A stretch of 64,000 bases of DNA from NCBI RefSeq assembly GCF_001689125.2, contig NZ_CP015405.2:4366501-4430500 (forward strand). Direction: 5' to 3'. The translations under genes and the position numbers were made by a program. This DNA is from Blautia pseudococcoides (GTDB lineage: Bacteria; Bacillota; Clostridia; Lachnospirales; Lachnospiraceae). Below are positions 51,856-60,637 of the stretch, in pieces; the first letter of the stretch is position 1, and every line of letters begins with the position of its first letter. Under the pieces are notes generated by a model. It ran no database searches and was not told the origin of the DNA. It saw nothing but the letters and a program-made list of their open reading frames with translations.

Positions 51856-53250
51856 ATGGAAGAATTAAAGTTTTTACATGAGATGGCAGCGGAGACGGCG
51901 GTTCTGGCTTACGGCAGCACGGCAGCAATCGGCGGGAGGATGACAGACACAGGCGGTGGAAAATATTATTGCAGGTCCGTTTTCCTGGATATACCTGTTG
52001 GAAACGGAGCGGACGATCTGTTTTTGAAGGGTACTTCGGTGACGATCACTTCCCACACAAAGGGCTGGACTGCACTGGAAGCAAGAGAGAGCAGGAGAGT
52101 AGGAGAAGCCACTGGGTATGTGGAGCTTGGCCTGCAGTATAGAGGAGGGAAGGCGCTGCTTACAGAGCCGGTACAATTTACATTGACAGGCAAAGTGAAC
52201 AATGCCTCCGGTACTGCGGGAATCGTTTTTACAGATGAATATTCCCCGGCGGAAGAGGAAGCGTGGGAGGAGGAGGAGAGTATCCATGAATTTACGAAAG
52301 GCCCGGTTCCGTTTTATCTGAAAAATCTGATGACTGCAAAACCAGATGCTCCCACAGTCCCGTGCTGTGATTTTTCCCCGGGGCAGCCAATACGTTTTAG
52401 TTGGGAGGGGAGTGGGACCAGCTATAAAATCTATAAGAAGGGGGAGGCAGGGCCCATCTATACAGGCAGGGATACTTTTTATGAATATGGTGCGGGGGTA
52501 GTGAATGATACCACATTTATCCTGGAAGCGGATCTGTCCGGGAATGCCCGGACGGAGGGGGAGGAGAAGAAGCTGGCATATAAGGTCCTCTATGATACGA
52601 TCACAGTCACAGTCCGGGACCCCACTCTGCACAAATTGACGGTGGAGGGAAATCTGCGGGCAATGTCAGGGCTGAGCGTGGGAGGATATATGTCCTCTGC
52701 CACAGGGGCGGTCCTGAATGGAAGCAATATAATTAAAAATGCGGAATTAAATGGGACCATCAGTGCAGCAAACGGTATTATACATATGATGAACAATGCT
52801 GCCAGTCTGCCTCTGAAATTCTGGAGTCCGCCTACTACCGTTTATTTTAATACGGACGGCATACTGTATGGTCTGTTTAATGCCGGATATGAGAGTGATA
52901 CCGCATATGGAGAGATCAGTGCCGTTCCCGATTATGGGCCATATGGGTGGGACATCACTTATTATGTAAAGCTCATGGGAGTAGACGGGCGGCCGTTTTA
53001 TATTCCAAAAGCGGCTAATATTGTTCTGCCGGTCAGTGCAGATCGTGGCTGGCTTCTAATACAGCATGGCGAGAAGCTCGGAAAAGATTATGCATTCAAT
53101 TGGTGGTTCGTGCCGTTTGGGGCAGGTAAGGTGCAGAATGGGGAACTTTTTACACTGACGCAGGAGAAGGGAGAATGGCAGAAGAGAGAAATTGATAAAT
53201 TCAATAGAAGACTGAGAGAAAGAGGAGGGAGCCTGCCGGTCACGGAGTAA
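51856..53250 (+). CDS. Uncharacterised 464-residue protein, possible fibre-like
   Basis: Last gene of the operon, 19 bp after its neighbour, with TAGGAGGAAGG before the ATG. Residues 1-130 are beta-rich. A fibronectin/Ig-like stretch at about 160-245 (PIRFSWEGSGTSYKIYKKGEAGPIYTGRDTFYEY) resembles domains that bind or join beta-sandwiches. At about 258-320, LTVEGNLRAMSGLSVGGYMSSATGAVLNGSNIIKNAELNGTISA shows short repeats like those of phage tail-fibre or trimeric beta-helix tips. No signal peptide. The role is unknown; an exposed tip or adaptor is a guess. Confidence 0.65.
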   Translation: MEELKFLHEMAAETAVLAYGSTAAIGGRMTDTGGGKYYCRSVFLDIPVGNGADDLFLKGTSVTITSHTKGWTALEARESRRVGEATGYVELGLQYRGGKALLTEPVQFTLTGKVNNASGTAGIVFTDEYSPAEEEAWEEEESIHEFTKGPVPFYLKNLMTAKPDAPTVPCCDFSPGQPIRFSWEGSGTSYKIYKKGEAGPIYTGRDTFYEYGAGVVNDTTFILEADLSGNARTEGEEKKLAYKVLYDTITVTVRDPTLHKLTVEGNLRAMSGLSVGGYMSSATGAVLNGSNIIKNAELNGTISAANGIIHMMNNAASLPLKFWSPPTTVYFNTDGILYGLFNAGYESDTAYGEISAVPDYGPYGWDITYYVKLMGVDGRPFYIPKAANIVLPVSADRGWLLIQHGEKLGKDYAFNWWFVPFGAGKVQNGELFTLTQEKGEWQKREIDKFNRRLRERGGSLPVTE

Positions 53251-53279
53251 ACAGAAACGGTTGTGAATGCCGCATACCG

Positions 53280-53308
53280 TTGACATGGGAGGGATTTTGT
53301 GATAAGAT
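53280..53308 (+). promoter_or_regulatory. Promoter of the proS T-box leader
   Basis: TTGACA (53280-53285), a 17-nt spacer and TAAGAT (53303-53308), beginning 30 bp after the operon's last stop codon. Confidence 0.82.
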
Positions 53309-53314
53309 TCGGAA

Positions 53315-53610
53315 TCATGAGAAAGGCGTTGAGAAGAGATAGTAAGCGTGTCCGAATGTTCCAGAGAGAAGCCGGGTGGTGCGAGGCTTTATTTAGGGGC
53401 GCTGAACCGGTCTTTGAGCTGCGGGCTGAAAGGTGACGAGTAGGTTTTGACGGGTATCCTCCGTTATGGGGATGGAGTATCGGATGGCCATGATTTATGA
53501 GGATCGGCGTCCCGTACTTGTGGAGTGCAGAATGAAGATTCTGAAATCAGGTGGTAACACGGATATTTGTTTATTCGCCCTGAACTGGCTAAGCTGGTTC
53601 AGGGTTTTTG
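53315..53610 (+). ncRNA. T-box leader RNA (proline) with terminator
   Basis: Stem I features are seen: AGAGAGAAGCC (about 53365) and the distal part closing near 53435. A possible specifier CCG lies at 53407-53409 in GAACCGGTC. The T-box core AGGTGGTAACACGG (53549-53562) is a recognisable variant of AGGGTGGTACCGCGG. The terminator CCCTGAAC / GTTCAGGG (53578-53585 / 53597-53604) is followed by T5-G-T6. Uncharged tRNA-Pro would favour the antiterminator and switch on proS. Confidence 0.88.
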
Positions 53611-53693
53611 TTTTTTCTGCCGCTCCCTGTCCCATCGGTCCGGGCAACACACCACGTTGCCCGGACCGATGGGACAGGGAGCGGCAGAAAAAA
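53611..53693. repeat. 38-bp perfect inverted repeat
   Basis: The arms 53611-53648 and 53656-53693 are perfect inverted copies with a 7-nt loop (ACACCAC). The core is GC-rich and bounded by T6 and A6 runs. It directly follows the T-box terminator and lies 204 bp before proS. The remaining 53694-53897 stretch holds only the proS ribosome site. Confidence 0.9.
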
Positions 53694-53897
53694 GCACTTC
53701 GTGCGTGTGAGGGCGGAAGGTTATCGGGGATGGCGGGATGGCTGTGGGAGGGGGAGGTAAAAGGTATATCATGGTGAGCTGGAATGGTTGGTGTGTGTGT
53801 GGATGAGTGGCGATTATGAAGAGCTGAATGGTAAATTTTAGAAGGTAAATGGAGTGAAAGGCTCTGGCATAAAAAATGAAAATGGAGGAAATGTGTA

Positions 53898-55613
53898 ATG
53901 AAGATGGAGAAAGTTGTGGGAGAGAGGTTTCGGGAGAGGCCTGCGGATTGTGTGATTGATAGTCATGCTTTGATGGTGAGAGGCGGGTATATGAAGTATG
54001 TGGGGAATGGGATTTATTCGCAGTTTGGGCCGCTTAGGAGGATTTGCAGGAAGATTGAGGGGATCATCAGGGAAGAGATGGACCGGATCGAGGGACAGGA
54101 AGTGCAGTTTCCGGTGGCTATGCCGGCTTCGCTTTGGGAAGAGTCGGGGCGGTATGAGAGTGTGGGGAGTGAATTGCTTCGGTTTACAGATAGAAATGGG
54201 AGTAAGATGGTGCTGGGGATGACACATGAGGAGGCTTCGGTGCAGCTTGTGCGGGAGTATGGGAAGAGTTATGCCAAGTATCCGTTTATGATCTATCAGA
54301 TTCAGACTAAGTTTCGGGATGAGGCTAGACCCAGGGCCGGGTTGATCCGGGTGAGGGAATTTACTATGAAGGATGCTTACTCGTTCCATACTTCCCAGGA
54401 GGACCTGGAGGAATATTATCAGAAGTGTTATCATGCTTATGAGAGGATTTTTGCACGGGCCGGGATTCCGGAGACCATTGCTGTGGCTTCGGATTCCGGG
54501 ATGATGGGCGGCAGTCTGTCTCATGAATTTATGCTGCTGACTCCTGTCGGGGAGGATTCTATTGCAGTATGCCCGGAATGTGGGTTTAGGGCAAATGTGG
54601 AGATGGCTGAGAGTATCACTGAAAATGTACAGGATGATGTGCAGAAGGAGCTGGAACTTGTGTATACGCCGGATATGCATACGATTGAGGATGTCTGCGG
54701 ATATTTGGATATGCCAAAGGAAAGGTCCTGTAAGGCGGTGGTTTATCAGAAGAATTCGGATGATGGGTTTGTGGTGTTGTTTATCCGCGGGGATTTGGAT
54801 GTGAATGAGACGAAGGTCACTAATTTTCTGAAAAGTGAAATACGTCCCGCAGAGATCACACAGGAGTCCGGTCTGCATCCAGGATTTATTGGGCCTTTTG
54901 GTCTGAAGGGGGATTTCACGGTCCTTTATGATAACTCTCTGAAGAGCGGAATGAACCTTTCCTGCGGCGGGAATATTGAGGAACATCATTATACGGGGCT
55001 TTGTATGGAGAGGGACTGCCCGGGTGCAGAGTATCATGATCTTGCAAAGATCACAGAGGGCAGTGTGTGCCCCAAATGCGGCAGGCATTCAATCCGGGTG
55101 TCCAGGGGCATTGAAGTGGGTAATATTTTTCAGCTTGGTACAAAGTATACGGAGAGTATGGGGATGCAGTACCTGGATAAGGATGGGAAGGAGAAGTATC
55201 CTCTCATGGGATGTTATGGGATCGGTATTGGAAGGCTGGCGGCTTCTGTCTGTGAGGCGCATCATGATGAGTATGGACCAATCTGGCCTATGGCTATTGC
55301 TCCCTGGCAGGTGCATTTGTGCTGTGTAAGACCGGATAATAAGGAAGTGAAGGAGTTTGCAGATAAGCTTTATGAGGAACTTCAGGGACGCGGCGTGGAG
55401 GTGCTTTATGATGACAGAAAGGTGAGCGCCGGGGTTATGTTCTCAGATGCGGACCTGATGGGAGTGCCCATACGCGTGATCGCAAGTCCGAGAAATATGA
55501 AGGAAGGGTGCTGCGAGATTGTTACCAGGGATAAGCAGGTTCAGAAGAAGATTGTGCTCACGGATGTTGTAAGTGAAATTATGAAGATGATCTTATGCGC
55601 AGATAAGGAATGA
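53898..55613 (+). CDS. proS: Prolyl-tRNA synthetase, bacterial type
   Basis: A 571-residue class II enzyme that charges tRNA-Pro. Motif 2 FRDEARPRAGLIRVREFTMKDAYSF and motif 3 GCYGIGIGRLAASV are intact. An insertion of about 230-390 resembles the YbaK editing domain that clears Ala-tRNA-Pro. The C-terminal anticodon-binding domain runs from about 470. Two CxxC pairs (CPECG near 224, CPKCG near 392) could bind zinc. GGAGG lies before the ATG. Regulation is by the T-box leader. Its stop overlaps the next open frame, suggesting coupling to the decarboxylase. Confidence 0.94.
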   Translation: MKMEKVVGERFRERPADCVIDSHALMVRGGYMKYVGNGIYSQFGPLRRICRKIEGIIREEMDRIEGQEVQFPVAMPASLWEESGRYESVGSELLRFTDRNGSKMVLGMTHEEASVQLVREYGKSYAKYPFMIYQIQTKFRDEARPRAGLIRVREFTMKDAYSFHTSQEDLEEYYQKCYHAYERIFARAGIPETIAVASDSGMMGGSLSHEFMLLTPVGEDSIAVCPECGFRANVEMAESITENVQDDVQKELELVYTPDMHTIEDVCGYLDMPKERSCKAVVYQKNSDDGFVVLFIRGDLDVNETKVTNFLKSEIRPAEITQESGLHPGFIGPFGLKGDFTVLYDNSLKSGMNLSCGGNIEEHHYTGLCMERDCPGAEYHDLAKITEGSVCPKCGRHSIRVSRGIEVGNIFQLGTKYTESMGMQYLDKDGKEKYPLMGCYGIGIGRLAASVCEAHHDEYGPIWPMAIAPWQVHLCCVRPDNKEVKEFADKLYEELQGRGVEVLYDDRKVSAGVMFSDADLMGVPIRVIASPRNMKEGCCEIVTRDKQVQKKIVLTDVVSEIMKMILCADKE

Positions 55614-55630
55614 CAGGGATAGGAGGAAGG

Positions 55631-57214
55631 ATGGGAGAAGAGATGTGGCTGGATGAAGCGTTATATAAATACAGCGGAAAGGATTATTATCCGTTCCATA
55701 TGCCGGGACATAAGCGGGAGTTTTGTCCGGAGACGCTTAAAAATCCTTATAAGGTTGACATAACGGAGATTGACGGGTTCGATAATCTGCATCATGCGGA
55801 GGGGATTTTGCTGGAATCGCAGAGGAGGGCCGCGTCTCTTTACGGGGCCTTTGAATCCTGGTATCTGGTAAATGGCAGCACGGCGGGGATTTTGTCTGCG
55901 GTCTCTGCGTGTACTTCCAGGGGCGGAGAAATCCTGATGGCCAGAAACTGCCATAAGGCGGCCTATCACGCCGCTTATCTGAGGGGACTGAAAACGAATT
56001 ATCTTTTTCCGCAGGCGGACAGGGCTGTGGGTTTGAATGGGGGAATCTCCCCGGAGGACGTGACAGACATGCTGGAAAAGCACTCCGGGATCCAGGCTGT
56101 TCTTATTACGTCACCCACTTATGACGGAGTGGTTTCAGATGTAAAAAAGATTGCTGAGGCGGCACATGCATACCATGTTCCTCTGATCGTGGACGAGGCT
56201 CATGGGGCTCATTTTCCGTTTTCAGGGGCATTTCCTGTGTCAGCGCTTGCCTGCGGAGCAGATGTGGTGATCCATAGTTTACATAAAACACTGCCATCTC
56301 TGACACAGACAGCTCTTCTGCACAGGAACAGTGAGCGGGTGAGTGCGGATAAGCTCAGACGTTTTTTGGGGATCTTTCAGAGCAGCAGTCCTTCCTATCT
56401 GTTTATGGCGGGGATGGACGCTTGTTTGAGGCTGATGCAGGGGGAGGGTAGGATGCTTTTTGATGCATATACAAAACGGCTGGGGTGCTGCAGGGAGAGA
56501 CTGGCAGGTCTTAAAAATCTGCATTTGCTTAGAAAAGGTGAGATAACAGGACTGGGCTTTGTGTATGACCTGGATGAGTCCAAAATGGTGGTATCTACGG
56601 CCAATACTTCCATAGACGGGGCGAAGCTTCATGAGATTCTGTTGGAACGGTATCATTTGCAGATGGAAATGGCGGCAAGCCGGTACGTGATCGCACTTAC
56701 CAGTGTCATGGATACAGAGAAAGGCTTTGCCAGGCTGGAGCAGGCCCTTCTGGAAATTGACAGAGAGCTGGAGGGAGCGGGAGGCACAGAGGCCTGTCAA
56801 TGCCTGAAAAGCAGTAAGGAAAGCGCATCAGGTGAGGCCCGGAAATCCCTGGAAAGCGGTAGGGAGAGTGCATCAGGTGAGGCCCGGAAATCCCTGGGAA
56901 GCGGTAGGGAGAGTGCACCTGGCAGAGCCGGGCTGTACTTTGAGAATATGAGGGGTTATATTTCCGGGGAGGCCTGCACTGCCATAGCGGAAGCTGTGGA
57001 GGGCGTGCAGGAGGAGATTGATCTGGAAGGCAGCGAAGGCAGGATTTCCTCCGAATACGCGTATTTGTATCCCCCGGGAATCCCGTTTTTGGTGCCCGGA
57101 GAGAGGATCAGCAGCCATATTTTGGATCAGCTTCGTATCTGGAAACAACAAGGGCTGGACATTCAGGGGTTAAGTGACTATACTCTAAAGAAGATTCATG
57201 TACTCAAGAGATAG
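55631..57214 (+). CDS. Orn/Lys/Arg decarboxylase family PLP enzyme
   Basis: A 527-residue fold-I PLP decarboxylase of the short Firmicutes SpeA/YaaO type. Seen: FHMPGHKRE near the N-terminus, DEAHGAHF (PLP ring Asp) and the Schiff-base lysine K219 in HSLHKTLPSLTQ. Substrate (arginine, lysine or ornithine) cannot be decided; the usual product leads to polyamines. AGGAGG lies 4 nt before ATG 55631; an ATG at 55610 overlapping the proS stop has no site. A 15-residue repeat (ESASGEARKSLxSGR, about 2.4 copies) is inserted near residues 395-432, between the large and C-terminal domains. Confidence 0.88.
   Translation: MGEEMWLDEALYKYSGKDYYPFHMPGHKREFCPETLKNPYKVDITEIDGFDNLHHAEGILLESQRRAASLYGAFESWYLVNGSTAGILSAVSACTSRGGEILMARNCHKAAYHAAYLRGLKTNYLFPQADRAVGLNGGISPEDVTDMLEKHSGIQAVLITSPTYDGVVSDVKKIAEAAHAYHVPLIVDEAHGAHFPFSGAFPVSALACGADVVIHSLHKTLPSLTQTALLHRNSERVSADKLRRFLGIFQSSSPSYLFMAGMDACLRLMQGEGRMLFDAYTKRLGCCRERLAGLKNLHLLRKGEITGLGFVYDLDESKMVVSTANTSIDGAKLHEILLERYHLQMEMAASRYVIALTSVMDTEKGFARLEQALLEIDRELEGAGGTEACQCLKSSKESASGEARKSLESGRESASGEARKSLGSGRESAPGRAGLYFENMRGYISGEACTAIAEAVEGVQEEIDLEGSEGRISSEYAYLYPPGIPFLVPGERISSHILDQLRIWKQQGLDIQGLSDYTLKKIHVLKR
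56808..56925 (+). repeat. 45-bp tandem repeat inside the decarboxylase gene
   Basis: About 2.4 copies of a 45-bp unit (AGCGGTAGGGAGAGTGCATC...) keep the frame and encode a Ser/Glu/Arg-rich linker. The later copies are almost identical, so the expansion looks recent. Confidence 0.85.
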
Positions 57215-57225
57215 GGGAACAAAAA

Positions 57226-57816
57226 ATGGGCAGAATTTTTTATATTATGGGCAAAAGCTCTTCCGGTAAAGATACCATTTACAGCAGGCTCCTCCATGAC
57301 AGGGAGCTGGGGCTTTTGCATATTTTGTTATATACTACGCGTCCTATCCGCCAGGGCGAGGCGGATGGGCGGGAGTATTATTTTGTGGACCAAAGCCGTT
57401 TTGGGAAGTTTAAAGATGAGGGAAAAGTGATCGAGTACAGGACTTATGAGACTGTGCACGGACCATGGACTTATTTTACAGCGGATGACGGGCAGGTGGA
57501 TTTGAAGGCCCATAACTATCTGGCGATCGGAACACTGGAGTCCTATGAAAATATGAAGAGATACTATGGGGAGGAAAATGTGTGCCCCATTTATGTGGAA
57601 GTTGAGGACGGTGAGCGTTTAAAACGTGCCCTTGCAAGGGAAGAATTACAGGAGAAGCCCCGCTATGCGGAAATGTGCAGGCGTTTTCTGGCCGATACGG
57701 AGGATTTCTCTGAGGAGAATCTGGAGAGGGCAGGGATTGGAAGGCGCTTTCAAAATGTGGAGCTGGAAAGCTGTATGAAGGAGATCCGGGATTATATCCG
57801 CAGTCGGAACGCTTAA
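57226..57816 (+). CDS. Guanylate kinase-like protein
   Basis: A 196-residue P-loop kinase with Walker A MGKSSSGKDT (8-17) and GMP-site residues in TTRPIRQGEADGREYYFV (the usual TTR-P-R-xGE-DG-YFV). The lid arginines differ from true Gmk and the P-loop reads GKSSSGKD rather than GPSGVGKS. In many Firmicutes this second paralogue sits beside the decarboxylase and holB, as here. It lies 11 bp after the decarboxylase gene. GMP phosphorylation is likely but an altered substrate is possible. Confidence 0.8.
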   Translation: MGRIFYIMGKSSSGKDTIYSRLLHDRELGLLHILLYTTRPIRQGEADGREYYFVDQSRFGKFKDEGKVIEYRTYETVHGPWTYFTADDGQVDLKAHNYLAIGTLESYENMKRYYGEENVCPIYVEVEDGERLKRALAREELQEKPRYAEMCRRFLADTEDFSEENLERAGIGRRFQNVELESCMKEIRDYIRSRNA

Positions 57817-57870
57817 CATTTTATCCGATTATTTAACAGAAGCTTAATAGAAAAGTAAGCGTACCAAACG

Positions 57871-57900
57871 TTGCAGGACCCGGAAAACCTGTGCTATAAT
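57871..57900 (+). promoter_or_regulatory. Promoter of the holB operon
   Basis: TTGCAG (57871-57876), an 18-nt spacer and extended -10 TGC-TATAAT (57892-57900). Confidence 0.75.
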
Positions 57901-57977
57901 GATAGAAACGAGCCGGTGCAGACCAGCTCTGAACATAAATGCCCTTATTGCAGGGCGGAAGGATAGAGGTGATTGCA

Positions 57978-58967
57978 ATGCAGGAAGTTGAAAAGGTATT
58001 AGGACATGAGGAGGTTATCCGCCATTTACAAAATGCGGTTGCCATGGATCAGGTTTCCCATTCCTACATTTTTGCAGGGGAGAAAGGGAGCGGAAAAAAA
58101 CTTCTGGCGAAGCTGTTTGCCATGACATTGCAATGCGAGAAGCACGGAAAAGAGCCGTGTCTGCAGTGCGGTTCATGTAAAAAGGCCATGAACAGGAATC
58201 ATCCGGACATTATCTATGTCAGCCATCTGAAGCCCAATTCCATTGGTATTGAGGATATCAGGGAACAGCTTATTGCAGATGTGGAGATCAAACCCTATAC
58301 AGGGCCTTATAAAATATATATTGTGGACGAGGCGGAGAAGATGACCATCCAGGCGCAGAATGCTCTTTTGAAAACCATTGAGGAGCCGCCCGCTTATGCG
58401 GTGATCCTGCTTCTGGCCAACAACAACACAAGTCTGCTTCCCACCATCACATCCAGGTGTGTGACCCTGAACTTTAAACCGGTCAGGGATGATCTGATCA
58501 AGAGCTACCTGATGGAGGAACTGCATGTGCCGGATTACCAGGCAGAGGTCAGCGTGGCCTTTGCCCAGGGCAATGTAGGGAAGGCAAAGCAGATCGCTAC
58601 CGCAGAGGATTTTGCTGATATGATGGATGCTGCTCTTAAGATCCTGAAAAAGGGGGACGGCATGGAAGTCTATGAGATGGTGGATGCCATCAAAACACTT
58701 TCCGAGGAAAAGCATACCGTGTATGAATATCTGGACCTGTTTTTAGTGTGGTTCCGGGATGTGCTGATGTTCAAAGCCACAAAAGAGGTGGACGGGCTGG
58801 TGTTCCGTCAGGAATATTATGCGATCAAGGATCGTGCAGACAAGAGTTCCTACGAGGGGCTGGAGAAGATCATCCAGGCCATTGAGACTGCTAAGACTCG
58901 TCTGCAGGCAAATGTTAATTTTGACTTAACAATGGAACTTCTGTTCCTTACTATCAGGGAGAACTAA
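57978..58967 (+). CDS. holB: DNA polymerase III delta' subunit
   Basis: A 329-residue clamp-loader AAA+ protein. GEKGSGKK stands at the Walker A site, a zinc module CEKHGKEPCLQCGSC follows, then IYIVDEAEKMTIQAQNALLKTIEEPP and the sensor TSRC. Delta' subunits bind ATP poorly and act as the stator of the clamp loader at the replication fork. ATG 57978 follows AGAGGTGATT; an ATG at 57939 lacks a site. It heads a run of closely packed genes to rsmI. Confidence 0.92.
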   Translation: MQEVEKVLGHEEVIRHLQNAVAMDQVSHSYIFAGEKGSGKKLLAKLFAMTLQCEKHGKEPCLQCGSCKKAMNRNHPDIIYVSHLKPNSIGIEDIREQLIADVEIKPYTGPYKIYIVDEAEKMTIQAQNALLKTIEEPPAYAVILLLANNNTSLLPTITSRCVTLNFKPVRDDLIKSYLMEELHVPDYQAEVSVAFAQGNVGKAKQIATAEDFADMMDAALKILKKGDGMEVYEMVDAIKTLSEEKHTVYEYLDLFLVWFRDVLMFKATKEVDGLVFRQEYYAIKDRADKSSYEGLEKIIQAIETAKTRLQANVNFDLTMELLFLTIREN

Positions 58968-58968
58968 A

Positions 58969-59847
58969 ATGACAAGAGTGATTGGAGTCAGATTCCGGAA
59001 TGTGGGTAAAATCTACTATTTTTCCCCTAAGGATCTGGAAATAAAATCGGGTGACCATGTGATCGTGGAAACCGCCAGGGGCGTAGAGTACGGCAGCGTG
59101 GTTCTGCCCCCCAGGGATGTGGAGGATGAGAAGGTGGTCCAGCCTCTGAAGGAGGTCATCCGGATCGCAGGCGCACAGGATGACAAAAAAGAGGAGGGCA
59201 ACAGAAAGAAGGAAAAAGAAGCCTATCAAATCTGCCTGAAGAAGATCAAAGAGCACGGGCTGGAAATGAAGCTCATTGACGTGGAATATACATTTGACAA
59301 CAATAAGGTCCTTTTTTACTTTACTGCTGACGGAAGAATTGATTTCCGTGAATTGGTGAAGGATTTGGCGGCTATCTTCAAGACACGTATCGAGCTGCGC
59401 CAGATTGGTGTAAGGGACGAGACAAAGATCTTGGGAGGCATTGGAATCTGCGGGCGGGCATTGTGCTGCCATACTTACCTGTCAGAATTCGCTCCTGTTT
59501 CCATAAAAATGGCGAAAGAACAGAATCTCTCTCTGAATCCTACCAAGATATCAGGGGTGTGCGGAAGACTGATGTGCTGTCTGAAGAACGAGGAGGAGAC
59601 CTATGAGGAGCTGAACCGGAAACTGCCTGTGGCCGGAGACAGAGTGAACACACCGGAGGGACTGAGAGGCGAGGTGCAGAGTGTAAATGTGCTGCGTCAG
59701 CTTGTGAAGGTCATCGTGGATGTGGATGACGAGAAGGAGATCAGAGAATATGCCGTGGAGGATCTGAAATTCAAACCGAGGCAGAAAAAAGAAAAAATAA
59801 AATTGTCTGACGAGGAATTGAAGGCATTAAAGGAACTGGAGAAATAG
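58969..59847 (+). CDS. ricT: PSP1-domain protein RicT/YaaT
   Basis: A 292-residue cytoplasmic protein, start 1 bp after holB's stop. The PSP1 region (about 80-190) includes FTADGRIDFRELVKDLAAIFKTRIELRQIGVRDE. The cysteine motifs GICGRALCC and GVCGRLMCC bind the iron-sulfur clusters of the RicA-RicF-RicT complex in Bacillus, which aids sporulation, competence and RNase Y-dependent mRNA maturation. A Lys-rich tail follows. The same gene order (holB-yaaT-methyltransferase-rsmI) is standard in Firmicutes. No RicA or RicF gene is in the window. Confidence 0.92.
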   Translation: MTRVIGVRFRNVGKIYYFSPKDLEIKSGDHVIVETARGVEYGSVVLPPRDVEDEKVVQPLKEVIRIAGAQDDKKEEGNRKKEKEAYQICLKKIKEHGLEMKLIDVEYTFDNNKVLFYFTADGRIDFRELVKDLAAIFKTRIELRQIGVRDETKILGGIGICGRALCCHTYLSEFAPVSIKMAKEQNLSLNPTKISGVCGRLMCCLKNEEETYEELNRKLPVAGDRVNTPEGLRGEVQSVNVLRQLVKVIVDVDDEKEIREYAVEDLKFKPRQKKEKIKLSDEELKALKELEK

Positions 59848-59860
59848 GAAGGGCGGTCAG

Positions 59861-60637
59861 GTGGAAGAGAAATCTCTAATTATGGAAAATGAACGTCTGG
59901 ATGATCTGCAGAACGGCTATATGCTGATTCAGAACCCCAAACAGTTTTGTTTTGGAATAGATGCAGTGCTTCTTGCCTGGTTTGCCAGAGTAAAACCGGG
60001 TGAGAAGGTGCTGGATATGGGGACGGGGACTGGTATCGTCCCTATTTTGCTGAAAGCCAGGTATCCCGGAGGCCGTTTTACCGGTCTGGAGATCCAGGAA
60101 GAGAGCGCTGCGCTGGCCAGACGAAGCGTAGCTTACAACAGCCTGGAGGACGATATTGTAATTCAGACAGGGGACATCAAGAGGGCTTCTGAGGTTTTCA
60201 GCCCGTCTTCTTTTGACGCGGTTACTACCAACCCTCCTTATATGATCGGGAGTCATGGTTTGGTGGGGGAAAACACGGCAAAGACCATTGCCCGCCATGA
60301 AACCCTATGCACCCTGGATGATGTCATATCCCAGGCGGCATCCGTTTTGGTGCCGAAAGGGAGATTTTATATGGTGCACAGGCCATTCCGGCTGGCTGAA
60401 ATTATGTCAACCATGGTGAGGTACAAGCTGGAGCCTAAAAGGATGCGTCTGGTCTATCCTTATGTGGATAAGGAGCCAAATCTTGTGCTTATTGAGGGGA
60501 TGAGGGGCGGAAATTCCCGGATAACCGTGGAGAAGCCGCTGATCGTCTACGAAAAACCGGGAGTGTATACAGACGAAATTTTGGAGATTTATGGTCGAGA
60601 ACGGCAGGAAACAGCTGCGAGAGAAGAGGAAACATGA
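59861..60637 (+). CDS. tRNA1(Val) adenine-N6 methyltransferase-like (TrmN6/YabB)
   Basis: A 258-residue SAM-dependent methyltransferase. Motif I is VLDMGTGTGIVPILL and the catalytic NPPY (TTNPPYM, near 126-130) marks N6-adenine methyltransferases of the TrmN6 type, acting on tRNA. Start chosen is GTG 59861, 7 nt after AGGAAGGG; ATG 59882 is the alternative. It overlaps rsmI by 4 bp (ATGA). The substrate tRNA is assumed from the family. Confidence 0.88.
   Translation: MEEKSLIMENERLDDLQNGYMLIQNPKQFCFGIDAVLLAWFARVKPGEKVLDMGTGTGIVPILLKARYPGGRFTGLEIQEESAALARRSVAYNSLEDDIVIQTGDIKRASEVFSPSSFDAVTTNPPYMIGSHGLVGENTAKTIARHETLCTLDDVISQAASVLVPKGRFYMVHRPFRLAEIMSTMVRYKLEPKRMRLVYPYVDKEPNLVLIEGMRGGNSRITVEKPLIVYEKPGVYTDEILEIYGRERQETAAREEET

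Noticed and set aside
41274..53250. Prophage or contractile injection system
   Set aside because: No capsid, sheath, tube, baseplate, portal, terminase, integrase or lysis pattern was recognised, and only one protein has a fibre-like stretch.
53611..53693. Insertion-sequence end or attachment site
   Set aside because: There is no transposase or integrase nearby and no second copy of the arm in the window; kept only as an unexplained inverted repeat.
53838..55088. A 416-residue open frame on the minus strand
   Set aside because: It lies opposite proS, which has complete class II synthetase motifs; the translation is rich in His, Pro and Leu and has no recognisable domain.
56808..56925. Possible CRISPR array
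   Set aside because: The repeats are direct, in frame and without unique spacers, inside a coding gene; no cas gene is present.
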